NCBI GenBank assembly: GCA_009360345.1
Contig: SPDP01000001.1
Location: forward strand, 1,426,001 to 1,490,000
Direction of reading: 5' to 3'
DNA from: Alcaligenaceae bacterium SAGV5
Lineage (GTDB): Bacteria; Pseudomonadota; Gammaproteobacteria; Burkholderiales; Burkholderiaceae_B
Length of the DNA stretch: 64,000 bases
Part shown: positions 37,395 to 48,398 of the stretch, in pieces
How positions within the stretch are numbered: position 1 is the first letter of the stretch
Layout: every line of letters begins with the position of its first letter
Made by a program: the position numbers and the translations under genes
Notes under the pieces: generated by a model
Database searches by the model: none
Told to the model about the DNA's origin: nothing
The model's input: only the letters and a program-made list of their open reading frames with translations

Positions 37395-37474
37395 CGGCAC
37401 TGGCGGACCGGAAGGGAAGCCTCCCCAGGCGGCCGATGGCCGCTCCCCTCAAGGGACGGCACTGGCGGGACCGG
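37395..37474. repeat. Direct repeats in the adk-hppA gap
   Basis: Two near-identical units, CGGCACTGGCGGACCGG (37395-37411) and CGGCACTGGCGGGACCGG (37457-37474), lie in a GC-rich stretch with several hairpins just after adk. They are probably an intergenic repeat or terminator cluster. No T run was seen. Confidence 0.5.
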
Positions 37475-37577
37475 CAAAGCCGGATCCGCGGTGCCCTGGA
37501 GCGGAGATGTCTTGCACTGTTTTTTGTTTGCTCGGTAGTTTTTGAAACTTTCGTAGTTGAACAAAAGGAGGAGTTGC

Positions 37578-39653
<2,076 letters not shown>

Positions 39654-39673
39654 CGGCCGGCGCCCCCCCTCGC

Positions 39674-39715
39674 GGGGGCGCCCGCCCTGGCGAGGGGGGG
39701 GCGCCCGCCCTGGCG
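39674..39715. repeat. 19-base tandem direct repeat
   Basis: GGGGGCGCCCGCCCTGGCG occurs at 39674-39692 and again at 39697-39715, a 23-base period, between convergent hppA and the FAH-family gene. Each copy contains a GGGCGCCC palindrome. Confidence 0.7.
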
Positions 39716-39728
39716 GGAACCGGGCCGC

Positions 39729-40643
39729 TCAGGCCCGGCTTGCCACCATCACCGTGTTGCGCAGGCTCCCCACCTTCTCGATCTCGCACTCCACGACATC
39801 GCCCGGCCGCAGATAGCGGCCGTCGGCCACGCCGCAGCCCGCGGGCGTGCCGGTGGCGATCACGTCGCCCGGCCGCAGCGTCATCGCGCGCGAAATATAC
39901 GCGACCAGCGCCGGGATCTTGAAGATCATCTGCTCGGTGGAGGCATCCTGCCGGACTTCGCCGTTGACCCGGCACATGATGCGCAGCGGGTACGGCCGCG
40001 GAATGTCCCGCGCCAGCGCGATGGCCGGCCCCAGCGGGCAGGAACGGTCCAGGCTCTTGCCCTGTATCCAGTTCTGGCCGTAGCGGCCGGTCAGGGTCGG
40101 CGCCGCCTCGTTGGCCTGCAGCTCGCGGTAGCTCACGTCATTGCAAACGGTGTATCCCGCCACGTGCGCGTAGGCATCCTCTTCGGCGATATCGCGCCCT
40201 TCCCTGCCGATGACGACCGCCAGCTCCGCTTCGTAATCCACCTTGCTCGAAAAATCGTGGCCGCAGATGGGGTCGCCGGGGGCGACCACCGTCCCGGGCA
40301 GCTTGGTGAAGAAGAACGGCTGTTCGGGCGGTGTCAGCTTGCCCTCGGCGCCATGGTCGAAATAATTGACCACGTGCGCCAGGATCTTGGATCCCGGTTC
40401 GATGGGGGCCAGCAGGCGCACCGATGCCAACGGAACGGCGGGCCCGGACGCGGCCAGGCTGGCGGCCTCCTCGCACGCCATGTCGCCCGCCGCCAGGAAC
40501 AGCCGCAGGTCGCGGAACAGCGGCGCCATCCATTCCCGCCCGGCCGAACAGGCCGCCAGCGCCAGGTCGACGACACGATCGCCGTCGATCGCGCATACAT
40601 GCGCTCCGGCCACCGTGGCCATGCGTCCGATCTTCATTTTCAC
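39729..40643 (-). CDS. Fumarylacetoacetate hydrolase (FAH) family protein
   Basis: 304 residues. The C-terminal catalytic domain includes HVVNYFDHG, the metal-binding DYEAELAVVIGREGRDI, AGYTVCNDVSYRELQ and the final TGTPAGCGVADGRYLRPGDV. Family members cleave or hydrate/decarboxylate beta-keto or enol acids. It is the last gene of a minus-strand set behind a D-tartrate dehydratase-like enolase (gap 13 bases). The dehydratase product would be a 2-keto acid such as oxaloacetate, so an oxaloacetate tautomerase/decarboxylase-like role is conceivable, but the substrate is not determined. Confidence 0.87.
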   Translation of the reverse strand: MKMKIGRMATVAGAHVCAIDGDRVVDLALAACSAGREWMAPLFRDLRLFLAAGDMACEEAASLAASGPAVPLASVRLLAPIEPGSKILAHVVNYFDHGAEGKLTPPEQPFFFTKLPGTVVAPGDPICGHDFSSKVDYEAELAVVIGREGRDIAEEDAYAHVAGYTVCNDVSYRELQANEAAPTLTGRYGQNWIQGKSLDRSCPLGPAIALARDIPRPYPLRIMCRVNGEVRQDASTEQMIFKIPALVAYISRAMTLRPGDVIATGTPAGCGVADGRYLRPGDVVECEIEKVGSLRNTVMVASRA

Positions 40644-40656
40644 TCCTTCGTTGGTG

Positions 40657-41826
40657 TCAGTATCCTGCCATGTCCTTCATCACGGCGTACAAACCGGGCT
40701 GGCGCTCGAAACCTATGCCCGGCGACTGCGGCAGGACGGCCTGCCCCTCGGCGATGGCGACTTCCTCGCCGAAGCCGCTGAAGATCCCGAACGTATCCGG
40801 ATAGGATTCGCAGCCTCCCAGCCCCAGGCCCCCGACCAGATGCAGGCACATCAGATTGCCGCCATGGGGATACATCGCGGAACGGGCAAAGCCGTGCCTG
40901 CCGGCCACCGCCAGCACGTTCAGGTATTCGGTGATGCCGAAGGACAGCGGGGGATCGAGCTGGATGATGTCGCGATCCGGACGAAAGCCCGCGTAGGACA
41001 GGAAGTGGTCCAGCTCCTTGCCGCAAGCCATGTTCTCGCCGGTGGCCAGGGGCCCCTCGTAGGCGCGGGCCAGGTCCGCATAGATACCGTACTCCATGAA
41101 GTCGCAGGGCTCTTCAAACCAGCGCAGGCCATAGGGCGCGATGGCGCGCGCGTAGTCCAGCGCGGCATCGCGGCCGAACGCGCAGCTCGCGTCCACGGCC
41201 AGGGCCCGGCCGTCGCCCATCTCGCTCAGCACCGCTTCGATGCGCCGGCAGTCCTCGGCCACCGACAGGCCGCCGATCTTCATTTTCACCATCCGGTAGC
41301 CGGCGTCGCGGTAGCGGATCATCTCGTCTTTCAGGTCGCGCGACGTTTGTCCCGGAAAATACCAGCCGCCGCCGACATACACCGGTGCGTGCGTGCGCGC
41401 CCGGCCGCCGCCATGACGCTCGGCCAGCACGGCGTGCAGCGGCTTGCCCTCCACCTTGGCCACCAGGTCCCACACGGCCACATCCACCGTGCCCATGGGA
41501 ATGGCGCGTTCCGCGTAGCCGCCCCGCCGCTCCCGCCGCTGTCCGCAAGCCAGGATCGCCGCGGGATCGAAATTACGCCCCGTGCCATCCAGCAGGCTGT
41601 CCGGATCGGCGCCCAGGATACGCGGCGCGATCCGGTCGCGGATCTGTTCGCCGCAGGCATAGCGGCCGAAGGAATTGAACGCGAACCCTGTCAGGGGGCG
41701 TCCATCCCGGATGACATCGGAAACCACCGCCACCACCGTGGCGGTCATCTGGCTGAAATCGGAACGGGCATTGGACAGGCGCGACTCCAGCGCGACCGTT
41801 CTTTCCAGGATATCGACGATGCGCAT
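40657..41826 (-). CDS. Enolase-superfamily acid-sugar dehydratase, D(-)-tartrate dehydratase-like
   Basis: 389 residues. The N-terminal SNARSDFSQMTATVVAVVSD and overall course resemble Bradyrhizobium D(-)-tartrate dehydratase more than other subgroups. Barrel motifs are YRMVKMKIGG with the catalytic lysine, LAVDASCAFG (metal Asp), WFEEP (metal Glu), ATGEN and the MYPHGGNLMCLHL segment with the candidate general-acid histidine. It would dehydrate tartrate or a similar 2,3-dihydroxy acid, with Mg2+. Its ATG overlaps the stop of the Bug gene upstream (TGATG), so uptake and dehydration are co-expressed. The substrate is an inference from similarity. Confidence 0.82.
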   Translation of the reverse strand: MRIVDILERTVALESRLSNARSDFSQMTATVVAVVSDVIRDGRPLTGFAFNSFGRYACGEQIRDRIAPRILGADPDSLLDGTGRNFDPAAILACGQRRERRGGYAERAIPMGTVDVAVWDLVAKVEGKPLHAVLAERHGGGRARTHAPVYVGGGWYFPGQTSRDLKDEMIRYRDAGYRMVKMKIGGLSVAEDCRRIEAVLSEMGDGRALAVDASCAFGRDAALDYARAIAPYGLRWFEEPCDFMEYGIYADLARAYEGPLATGENMACGKELDHFLSYAGFRPDRDIIQLDPPLSFGITEYLNVLAVAGRHGFARSAMYPHGGNLMCLHLVGGLGLGGCESYPDTFGIFSGFGEEVAIAEGQAVLPQSPGIGFERQPGLYAVMKDMAGY

Positions 41827-42806
41827 CAGTTGACCGTCGCGCCGGAAGCCTTCACCGCCGCGGCGAACTTGGCCATCTGTTCGCGCACGAAATCCACGCT
41901 CTGCGGATACGGCACCACCGTGCGTTCGAACGAATTCTCGGCCAGCCGGGCCTGCATCTCCGGCCCGGCCATGGCCTGGCCAATGGCGGCCACCAGCTTG
42001 TCATGGACGGCGGCGGGCAGCCCCTTGGGCGCGGCCACCACCCACAGCGACACGGCATTGACGCCCGGATAACCGGCCTCGGCGAAAGACGGCGTATCGG
42101 GAAACATCGGCGAACGCCTATCGCCGGTCACCGCGATCGGAGCCAGCACGCCACTCTTGACCTGCGGCGCGACCAGCACCGGCAGGTTGAACATCATGTC
42201 CACCTGCCCGCCCAGCAGGTCGGCGATCGCCGGCCCCGCCCCTTTGTAGGGCACGTGCAGCAGCTTGATGCCCGCGGCCGTCTTGAAGGTCTCGCCATGC
42301 AGATGAACGACCGTGCCCGAGCCCGCGGACGCGAAACTGAGCTGGTCCGGCCGGGCCTTGGCCTCGGCCACCAGTTCCTGCAGCGTCCGGGCCTTGACCC
42401 GCTTGGCATTGACCACCAGCACGCCGGTCGCCGTGGCGATCACCGACAGGAAATCGAAGTCCGTCAGGCTGTCATACGGCAGTTTGGCGTACAGGCTGGG
42501 ATTGATGGCGAAAGCGGTGTCCAGCAGGCCGATGGTGTAGCCATCCGGCTGCGCCCGGGCCACCGTGGCCGTGCCTATCGTGCTGCCGGCTCCGCCCTGG
42601 TTCTCGACGAAGACCTGCTGGCCCAGCACGGTGCTCAGCCGCTGCGCGAACTGGCGGCCCAGCAGGTCGGTGCTGCCGCCCACGACATAGGGCACCACCA
42701 TGCGGACCGGACGGGCCGGATAATCCGCATCGGCCGCGGCGGCGGCTCCCATCGCGCATGCCCACAGGCACGCTGCCAACCCCAGCCGGCGTAACGGTCG
42801 ATACAT
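41826..42806 (-). CDS. Bug-family periplasmic solute-binding protein
   Basis: 326 residues with a signal peptide ending AMGAAAAADADYPARPVRM. Bug features: VVPYVVGGSTDLLGRQFAQ, VFVENQGGAGSTIGTATVA, VPYKGAGPAIADLLGGQVDM. It overlaps the tartrate dehydratase-like gene (TGATG) and lies 120 bases downstream of an AraC gene on the same strand. It probably binds the dicarboxylate that the enolase consumes. No membrane transporter genes accompany it. Confidence 0.92.
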   Translation of the reverse strand: MYRPLRRLGLAACLWACAMGAAAAADADYPARPVRMVVPYVVGGSTDLLGRQFAQRLSTVLGQQVFVENQGGAGSTIGTATVARAQPDGYTIGLLDTAFAINPSLYAKLPYDSLTDFDFLSVIATATGVLVVNAKRVKARTLQELVAEAKARPDQLSFASAGSGTVVHLHGETFKTAAGIKLLHVPYKGAGPAIADLLGGQVDMMFNLPVLVAPQVKSGVLAPIAVTGDRRSPMFPDTPSFAEAGYPGVNAVSLWVVAAPKGLPAAVHDKLVAAIGQAMAGPEMQARLAENSFERTVVPYPQSVDFVREQMAKFAAAVKASGATVN

Positions 42807-42926
42807 GGCGCCCTCCCTTTTCCGGTGACGCGGACAGCATGCCCCCGCACGCCCCGCGCATGAAGAAAAGTATAGGAACCGCGACCACCGCCGGCCATGG
42901 ACGGGATTGGCGACAATTTGGACAAA

Positions 42927-43859
42927 TCACGGGCCGTGCCAGGCCTCGCCCCGCTCGGCCGGGCTCTCCCGGCCGGCGGCCTGGCTGCGATAGGCACTGG
43001 GGGTCACGCCGCGCAGTTGCCGGAAGCGGCGGGCGAAGTAGGCCTCGTCGGGAAAACCCACGCTGGCGGCGATCTCGGCGATCGGGCGCGGCGACCCCAC
43101 CAGCATCCGGCACGCGAGATCCATGCGCTGGTCGGCCAGGATTTCGGTAAAGGTCCTGCCGGTCTCCCGCTTGAGCAGGTGCGCCAGGTAATGGGTCGAC
43201 AGATAGGCGGCAGCCGCCGCGTCCGCCAGCGTGATGGGCTCGGCCAGGTGCTCCCTCATGAAGCGGCTCACGCGGGCCAGCGACGCCCGGCGGCTGCCTT
43301 GCAGCATCGTGGTCCGGGCCAGGGCCTGCAGATCGTCCTGGTGGCGGCGGCATGCCAGGCCGATCAGGCGGAACAGGTCCGCGCGGATGAACTCGGTGGC
43401 GTAGAAGCCGCCCCGGCCGTGCTCGGCCTGCATGCGCAGGCACAACCGACGCACCTCGGCCAACTCGTCCGCGCCGAGCTCGAAGTCCAGGTGCTCCTGG
43501 TACAGGAACGGCGCGAGCTCGGGCATCTCCTCGATGGACACGTCCTCCAGCTCCAGCAGGTCCATGCGCGACTCCGGCCGCAGGAAATCGCGGCGGAAAT
43601 TGATGACGAAGAACTCCGCGGGTTCGACGTGCCGGATGCAATGCACGCGCAGCGGCATGATGAAACTGAGCGTGCCCGGCAGGATGGGCCGGACCGTCGC
43701 GCCCAGCACGTGCTCGGTGCGGCCGGCCAGGTTCACATAGATCTGGAAATACTCGTGCTTGTGCAGCGGCGGCTGCCCGACCGAGGTGGCCTGATCGCGT
43801 ATCCAGAACGCGGTGCGCGGCAGGAATTCGCTGGTGCGGTTGATGGGCGCGTCAGGCAT
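42927..43859 (-). CDS. AraC-family transcriptional regulator
   Basis: 310 residues. An N-terminal cupin-like sensory domain (HKHEYFQIYVNLAGR, then PGTLSFIMPLRVHCIRH) and a C-terminal double helix-turn-helix (about 205-300) with LADAAAAAYLSTHYLAHLLK, RPIAEIAASVGFPDEAYFAR and FRQLRGVTPSAYRSQ. It stands directly upstream of the Bug/dehydratase/FAH set on the same strand and is the likely activator. The ligand may be the same organic acid. Confidence 0.92.
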   Translation of the reverse strand: MPDAPINRTSEFLPRTAFWIRDQATSVGQPPLHKHEYFQIYVNLAGRTEHVLGATVRPILPGTLSFIMPLRVHCIRHVEPAEFFVINFRRDFLRPESRMDLLELEDVSIEEMPELAPFLYQEHLDFELGADELAEVRRLCLRMQAEHGRGGFYATEFIRADLFRLIGLACRRHQDDLQALARTTMLQGSRRASLARVSRFMREHLAEPITLADAAAAAYLSTHYLAHLLKRETGRTFTEILADQRMDLACRMLVGSPRPIAEIAASVGFPDEAYFARRFRQLRGVTPSAYRSQAAGRESPAERGEAWHGP

Positions 43860-43889
43860 CGCATCGGTACTCCCGGTTGTCCGTGGTCC

Positions 43890-45458
43890 CTATGTCCCGG
43901 CGGGCGCCGCCCGGCGCCGGAAATCACGCGGCCGAAAGCCCAACACGAACAGTACGCCGAAGTAGACCACGGCGGCGCCGGCCACGGATCCCAGCAGCAA
44001 CGCCACGCGCAGCCAGGCGTGGGACTGCAGGCCCAGCCAGTCGACCCGCTGCTCCACCAGCCACAGCGCGATGCCCATGGCCACCAGCGCCACCGCCATC
44101 CGCGCCAGGAAGCCGCCCCATCCTGCCAGCGGCCGGTAGACGCCGCGACGGCGCAGGCCGGCCAGCAGGGCCAGCGCGTTGATGCAGGCGCCCAGGCCAA
44201 TGGACAGCGCGAGCCCGGCATGATGCAGCCACGGCACGAACACCAGGTTCAGGCACTGCGTGGTCACCAGCACCACCAGCGCGATCTTGACCGGGGTGCG
44301 GATATCTTGCCTGGCGTAGAACCCGGGCGCCAGGATTTTCACGGACAGGAGCCCGATCAGGCCCACCGCGTAGGCGACCACCGCCATCCGGGTCTGGTCG
44401 ACGTCGGCGGCGGTAAAGGCGCCGTAATGGAACAGCGTGCTGACCAGGGCCTTGGACATCAAGGCCATCCCCAGGCACGCAGGCAAGCCCAGCAACAGCG
44501 TCAGGCGCAGCCCCCAGTCCAGCAGCGCGCTGTATTCCTCGGCCTGGCCGGCGGCATGGGCCTGCGACAGGTTCGGCAGCAGCACGGTACTGAGCGCAAT
44601 GCCCAGCAGCGCGGTCGGAAACTCCATCAGGCGATCGGCGAAGGACAGCCAGGTGACACTGCCCGGGGCCAGCCAGGTCGCGATATTGGTGTTGATCAGC
44701 AGCGACACCTGGGCCACCGAGACGCCCACGATGGCCGGCAGCATCTGCCGCAGGATGCGCCGCACATAGGGATCCGCCCAGGCCGCGCGCAGCCCCAGCC
44801 CGATGCGGGGACACAGGCCCAGCCGCGCCAGGGCGACGAACTGCATCGCCAGCTGCGCCACGCCGCCGGCCATCACGCCCACCGCCAGGGCGTACAGGGG
44901 CACGTCCAGGTGCGGGGCGAGCCAGAGGCTGGCGGCGATCATCGACAGGTTCAGCAGCACGGGCGTGAACGCCGGCACGCCGAAATGCCGCCAGGTATTG
45001 AGCACGCCGGACGCGAAGGCCACCAGCGACATGCACAATATGTAGGGGAACATCACACGGGTCATCCAGACCGCCGCCTGGAAGTCGGCCACGCGCTCCG
45101 CGCCCCGCAGCCCGCTGCCCATCGCGCTGACCACCCAGGGCGCCGCGATCACGCCCACCGCCGTCACCGCCATCAGCGCGAAGGTCAGCAGCGAGGCCAC
45201 GTGGTCCAGCAGGCGGCGGGTATCCTCGGGCGCATGGCGATTCCGGGCCTCTCCCAGGATGGGCACGAAAGCCTGCGAAAACGCGCCTTCGGCGAACAGC
45301 CGCCGCAGCAGATTGGGGATGCGGAAAGCCACCCAGAACGCGTCGGTCAGGCTGCCGGCGCCGAATGCCCGGGCAATCAGCACGTCGCGCACGAGGCCGG
45401 TGATGCGGGACAACAGGGTATAACTACTGATGGTGGCCGCGGCGCGCAGCAAATTCAT
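43890..45458 (-). CDS. murJ: Lipid II flippase MurJ
   Basis: 522 residues with about 14 membrane segments. The MviN/MurJ N-terminus is clear: MNLLRAAATISSYTLLSRIT, GLVRDVLIARAFGAGSLTDA and AFRIPNLLRRLFAEGAFSQA. The conserved arginines and acidic residues of the central cavity (RDV, DAF, RR) are present. It moves lipid II across the inner membrane for cell wall synthesis. It is divergent from rpsT, a common gene arrangement. Confidence 0.96.
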   Translation of the reverse strand: MNLLRAAATISSYTLLSRITGLVRDVLIARAFGAGSLTDAFWVAFRIPNLLRRLFAEGAFSQAFVPILGEARNRHAPEDTRRLLDHVASLLTFALMAVTAVGVIAAPWVVSAMGSGLRGAERVADFQAAVWMTRVMFPYILCMSLVAFASGVLNTWRHFGVPAFTPVLLNLSMIAASLWLAPHLDVPLYALAVGVMAGGVAQLAMQFVALARLGLCPRIGLGLRAAWADPYVRRILRQMLPAIVGVSVAQVSLLINTNIATWLAPGSVTWLSFADRLMEFPTALLGIALSTVLLPNLSQAHAAGQAEEYSALLDWGLRLTLLLGLPACLGMALMSKALVSTLFHYGAFTAADVDQTRMAVVAYAVGLIGLLSVKILAPGFYARQDIRTPVKIALVVLVTTQCLNLVFVPWLHHAGLALSIGLGACINALALLAGLRRRGVYRPLAGWGGFLARMAVALVAMGIALWLVEQRVDWLGLQSHAWLRVALLLGSVAGAAVVYFGVLFVLGFRPRDFRRRAAPAGT

Positions 45459-45536
45459 GGATGGCCTTGTACGCGGCGCACCGCGCGAGTATGGTTGCCT
45501 TGCTCGTGGTTTTGCGGGGACTCGACCACGAAGTAT

Positions 45537-45565
45537 TTGATTTTACGGTCATTTGGGGCTATAGT
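45537..45565 (+). promoter_or_regulatory. Predicted sigma70 promoter of rpsT
   Basis: TTGATT (45537-45542), exactly 17 bases, TATAGT (45560-45565). Transcription would begin about 65 bases before rpsT. Confidence 0.75.
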
Positions 45566-45637
45566 CTTTGGCTTTGCGAAGCTCCTGCCGCCGCGTATAG
45601 CAAGTCGTGACTTCGCCCTACCAGATACGGAATTTTC

Positions 45638-45901
45638 ATGGCTAATACCGCCCAAGCACGCAAGCGCGCCCGCCAAGCAGTGGTCCGCAACAAGCACAAC
45701 TCCAGCCTGCGTTCGATGCTGCGCACGTCGATCAAGCGCGTGCGCCAGGCCGTGGAAGCTGGCGACAAGACCGCCGCCACGGAAGTGCTGCAGAAGGCCA
45801 CCAGCGTCATCGACCGCGTCGCGGACAAGAAGATCATTCACAAGAACAAGGCCGCTCGCCACAAGAGCCGCCTGGCCGCCGCCGTCAAGGCCCTGGCCTG
45901 A
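45638..45901 (+). CDS. rpsT: 30S ribosomal protein S20
   Basis: 87 residues, starting [20 protein letters not shown] and ending [16 protein letters not shown]: a standard lysine/arginine/alanine-rich S20. It binds 16S rRNA in the small subunit. It is transcribed alone, with a clear promoter upstream and a strong terminator downstream. Confidence 0.98.
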   Translation: MANTAQARKRARQAVVRNKHNSSLRSMLRTSIKRVRQAVEAGDKTAATEVLQKATSVIDRVADKKIIHKNKAARHKSRLAAAVKALA

Positions 45902-45943
45902 TCTGATTCCGCAGCGCGGCCCGGCGCTGCGCGCGAGCAAAAC

Positions 45944-45982
45944 GCCAGCCTGGCAGGATACCCACCTGCCAAGCTGGCTTTT
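45944..45982 (+). terminator. Intrinsic terminator after rpsT
   Basis: A long stem, GCCAGC and TGGCAGG (45944-45957) with CCTGCCA and GCTGGC (45965-45978), one mismatch in the middle, then TTTT. Confidence 0.9.
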
Positions 45983-46036
45983 GTTCGTCCATGCATGGCA
46001 AAGATGGCCCCGCCCCGCCAACCGGACTCCGCCCGC

Positions 46037-46381
46037 TCAGGGCTGCCGAGGCCTGGGCGGCGTATCGGGAATCAGGCAGGCCTCGACCGTGCGCAAATCG
46101 TTGTCGCGCGCGAAATCACTCACGAACTGCCAGGCCAGGGGCTCGAGCGCCCGCAACCGCTCGTCCACCACCACGCACTTGACGCCATCGATGAAGGTGG
46201 GCACGACGTAAGGGGAATAGGTGAAGGGACTCGCCACGCTCCCCTTCGGCCGAAAAGGCGACATGACACCAGCCAGGCGCTCGGCCCAGTCGCTGGGGCG
46301 GAACTTGCTGCCGCTGGAAGTGATACCCTGAATAATGAACTGCCTGACGCTTTCAGCCATCGCCGTTGTCTGCGGAAGCAT
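46037..46381 (-). CDS. DUF3579 family protein
   Basis: 114 residues from the ATG at 46379-46381; a second ATG at 46358-46360 would give 107. Neither has a clear ribosome-binding site. The domain begins MAESVRQFIIQGITSSGSKF, followed by RPSDWAERLAGVMSPFRP and a conserved VKCVVVDERLRALEPLAWQF. DUF3579 is a small domain found mainly in beta-proteobacteria with no known function. It is divergent from the alpha/beta hydrolase gene. The longer upstream frame on this strand has no family features. Confidence 0.82.
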   Translation of the reverse strand: MLPQTTAMAESVRQFIIQGITSSGSKFRPSDWAERLAGVMSPFRPKGSVASPFTYSPYVVPTFIDGVKCVVVDERLRALEPLAWQFVSDFARDNDLRTVEACLIPDTPPRPRQP

Positions 46382-46645
46382 GTCCGCCGTGAATGGGTCT
46401 CGTGAACCCGATGGATCTTGAGCCCGGTCCGTCGCACACCCGTGTTGCACGCACCAGCCGGACCGCCCCGCGCGGCGGCGGGACTCGACGCGGGCCCGGC
46501 AGACCAGATAGGGCCCGGCAAGGCTCGCGACGGGCAGGGTCACCCCCGCCAGAGAAGCTCGGCATTGTAGCTTATCGACCCGCCCGTCCTCCACCCGCAC
46601 ACTGAACGGCGCGCACGCGCGCGGCACGATTTCCGCCCCACTCTC

Positions 46646-47308
46646 ATGACGACCCGCGCCGCCAAAATCCTCTTCCTGCCCGGAGCCGGGGGCAGCGCCT
46701 CGTTCTGGAAACCCGTCTCCGGCCGCCTCGGACCGGAAGGGATCCTGCTGGCGTGGCCGGGACTGGGAAACGAGCCACCCCACCCCGACGTGAACGGGAT
46801 CGACGACCTCGTCCGCCTGGCATTGCGGCACATCACCGAACCGGTCGACATCGTCGCGCAATCCATGGGCGGCCTGATCGCGATCCGGCTGGCGCTCGCG
46901 GCCCCCTCGCTGGTCAACCGCCTGGTTCTCGCCGCCACCTCGGGCGGCGTCCCGGTCGCGGACCTCGGCGGAGCCGATTGGCGCACCGATTATTTCCTGG
47001 CCTACCCCGGGGCGGCCCCTTGGATCGCCGGTCCGCAGGAAGATCTGTCGGCGCGCCTCCCCTCGATCACGGCCCCCACGCTCCTGCTCTGGGGCGACCA
47101 GGACCCCATCAGCCCCCTGGCCGTCGGGAAGCGCCTGGCATCGCTGCTTCCCCATGCCCGGCTACAGATCGTTCCCGGCGGGGACCACGATCTGGCGCGG
47201 ACCCACGCTCCCCTCGTCGCCGCCGCGATCGCGCACCATCTTGGCGCCCCCGCCGCCTGTAACAATGCCTCGGGTATCATTGATCCTTTCCGCGAAACGA
47301 GCCGATGA
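46646..47308 (+). CDS. Alpha/beta hydrolase
   Basis: 220 residues. Probable catalytic triad: Ser in the elbow AQSMGGLIAIR (about residue 75), Asp in LLWGDQDPISPL and His in VPGGDHDLARTH. The oxyanion region LFLPGAGGSASFW is near the N-terminus. The lid domain is short, so it is a small member of the family. An esterase or acyl hydrolase activity is likely, but the substrate cannot be guessed. It ends 64 bases before argF; whether they share a transcript is unclear. Confidence 0.87.
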   Translation: MTTRAAKILFLPGAGGSASFWKPVSGRLGPEGILLAWPGLGNEPPHPDVNGIDDLVRLALRHITEPVDIVAQSMGGLIAIRLALAAPSLVNRLVLAATSGGVPVADLGGADWRTDYFLAYPGAAPWIAGPQEDLSARLPSITAPTLLLWGDQDPISPLAVGKRLASLLPHARLQIVPGGDHDLARTHAPLVAAAIAHHLGAPAACNNASGIIDPFRETSR

Positions 47309-47372
47309 GTCGATGGCCCGCGGCGCCACGGCACCGCCCGCCGATTCGGCAACTCTCTGTCAGAGGCGTCGC

Positions 47373-48323
47373 ATGACCGCAACTCCCCAGCAAAATCCGA
47401 AGACCTCCCCCGCGCTGCGCCACTTCCTCCAGTTCAACGACCTCGCGCGCGAGGAAATCGAATACCTGTTCAGCCGCGCCGCGCTGATCAAGCGCAAGTT
47501 CAAGAACTACGAGCCGCACTTCACCCTGAGCGACCGCACGCTCGCGATGGTGTTCGAAAAAGCCAGCACCCGCACCCGCGTGTCGTTCGAAGCCGGCATG
47601 TACCAGATGGGCGGCTCGGTCATCCACCTGACCACCGGCGACTCCCAGCTCGGACGCTCCGAGCCGGTCGAGGACTCGGCCCAGGTCATCTCGCGGATGG
47701 TCGACCTGGTCATGATCCGCACGTTCGAACAGACCAAGATCGAGCGCTTCGCCGCCTATTCGCGCGTGCCCATCATCAACGGCCTGACCAACGAGTTCCA
47801 CCCCTGCCAGATCCTGGCCGACATCTTTACCTACATCGAACACTGCGGCTCGATCCAGGGCAAGACCGTGGCCTGGGTGGGCGATTCCAACAACATGTGC
47901 AACACCTGGCTGCAGGCCGCCGAGCTGCTGGACTTCAACCTCCACGTCTCGACCCCGCCCGGCTACGAACTCGAACCCGAACGCGCCGGCGTCGTCGACG
48001 CCGAACGGCTCAAGCAGTTCGCCGACCCCATGGAAGCCTGCAAAGGCGCCCACCTGGTCACGACCGACGTCTGGACCAGCATGGGCTTCGAAGCCGAAAA
48101 CGAAGAGCGCCGCACCGCCTTCGCCGACTGGTGCGTCGACAGCGACATGATGGCCGTGGCCGACCCCGGCGCGGTCTTCATGCACTGCCTGCCCGCCCAC
48201 CGCGGCGAGGAAGTCACCGCCGAGGTCATCGACGGCCCCCAGAGCGTGGTCTGGGACGAAGCCGAGAACCGCATGCACGTGCAGAAAGCCCTGATGGAGT
48301 TCCTCCTCCTGGGCAGGTTGTGA
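47373..48323 (+). CDS. argF: Ornithine carbamoyltransferase
   Basis: 316 residues from ATG 47373, the family-length start. Carbamoyl-phosphate motif FEKASTRTRVSFEAGMYQMG, then FHPCQILADIFTYIEH, VAWVGDSNNMCNTWLQAAEL and the ornithine-site FMHCLPAHRGEEV are all present. It makes citrulline from ornithine and carbamoyl phosphate in the cytoplasm. argG, the next step, follows after 227 bases, but a strong terminator and a separate promoter lie between them. Confidence 0.97.
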   Translation: MTATPQQNPKTSPALRHFLQFNDLAREEIEYLFSRAALIKRKFKNYEPHFTLSDRTLAMVFEKASTRTRVSFEAGMYQMGGSVIHLTTGDSQLGRSEPVEDSAQVISRMVDLVMIRTFEQTKIERFAAYSRVPIINGLTNEFHPCQILADIFTYIEHCGSIQGKTVAWVGDSNNMCNTWLQAAELLDFNLHVSTPPGYELEPERAGVVDAERLKQFADPMEACKGAHLVTTDVWTSMGFEAENEERRTAFADWCVDSDMMAVADPGAVFMHCLPAHRGEEVTAEVIDGPQSVVWDEAENRMHVQKALMEFLLLGRL

Positions 48324-48324
48324 C

Positions 48325-48366
48325 AAGCCCACCCCCTGCCCGCTGACGCGTGCGGGGGGTGGGCTT
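48325..48366 (+). terminator. Strong hairpin between argF and argG
   Basis: AAGCCCACCCCC (48325-48336) pairs perfectly with GGGGGTGGGCTT (48355-48366), starting one base after the argF stop. The T run is short, but stem stability suggests termination or attenuation. Confidence 0.7.
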
Positions 48367-48389
48367 CCCTACGCCCGAAGGCATAGGGG

Positions 48390-48398
48390 TGGTACAAT
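48390..48398 (+). promoter_or_regulatory. Extended -10 promoter of argG
   Basis: TGGTACAAT (48390-48398) is a good extended -10 element, with a poor -35. It gives argG a leader of about 145 GC-rich bases, in which no arginine-repressor box was recognised. Confidence 0.45.

Noticed and set aside
42897..46211. 1104-residue open frame on the plus strand
   Set aside because: It runs antisense to the AraC and murJ genes and through rpsT in another frame. Low-complexity His/Gln/Arg-rich sequence.
46382..47155. Long upstream extension of the DUF3579 gene on the minus strand
   Set aside because: It is antisense to the alpha/beta hydrolase and shows no family features; the DUF3579 domain starts at MAESVRQF.
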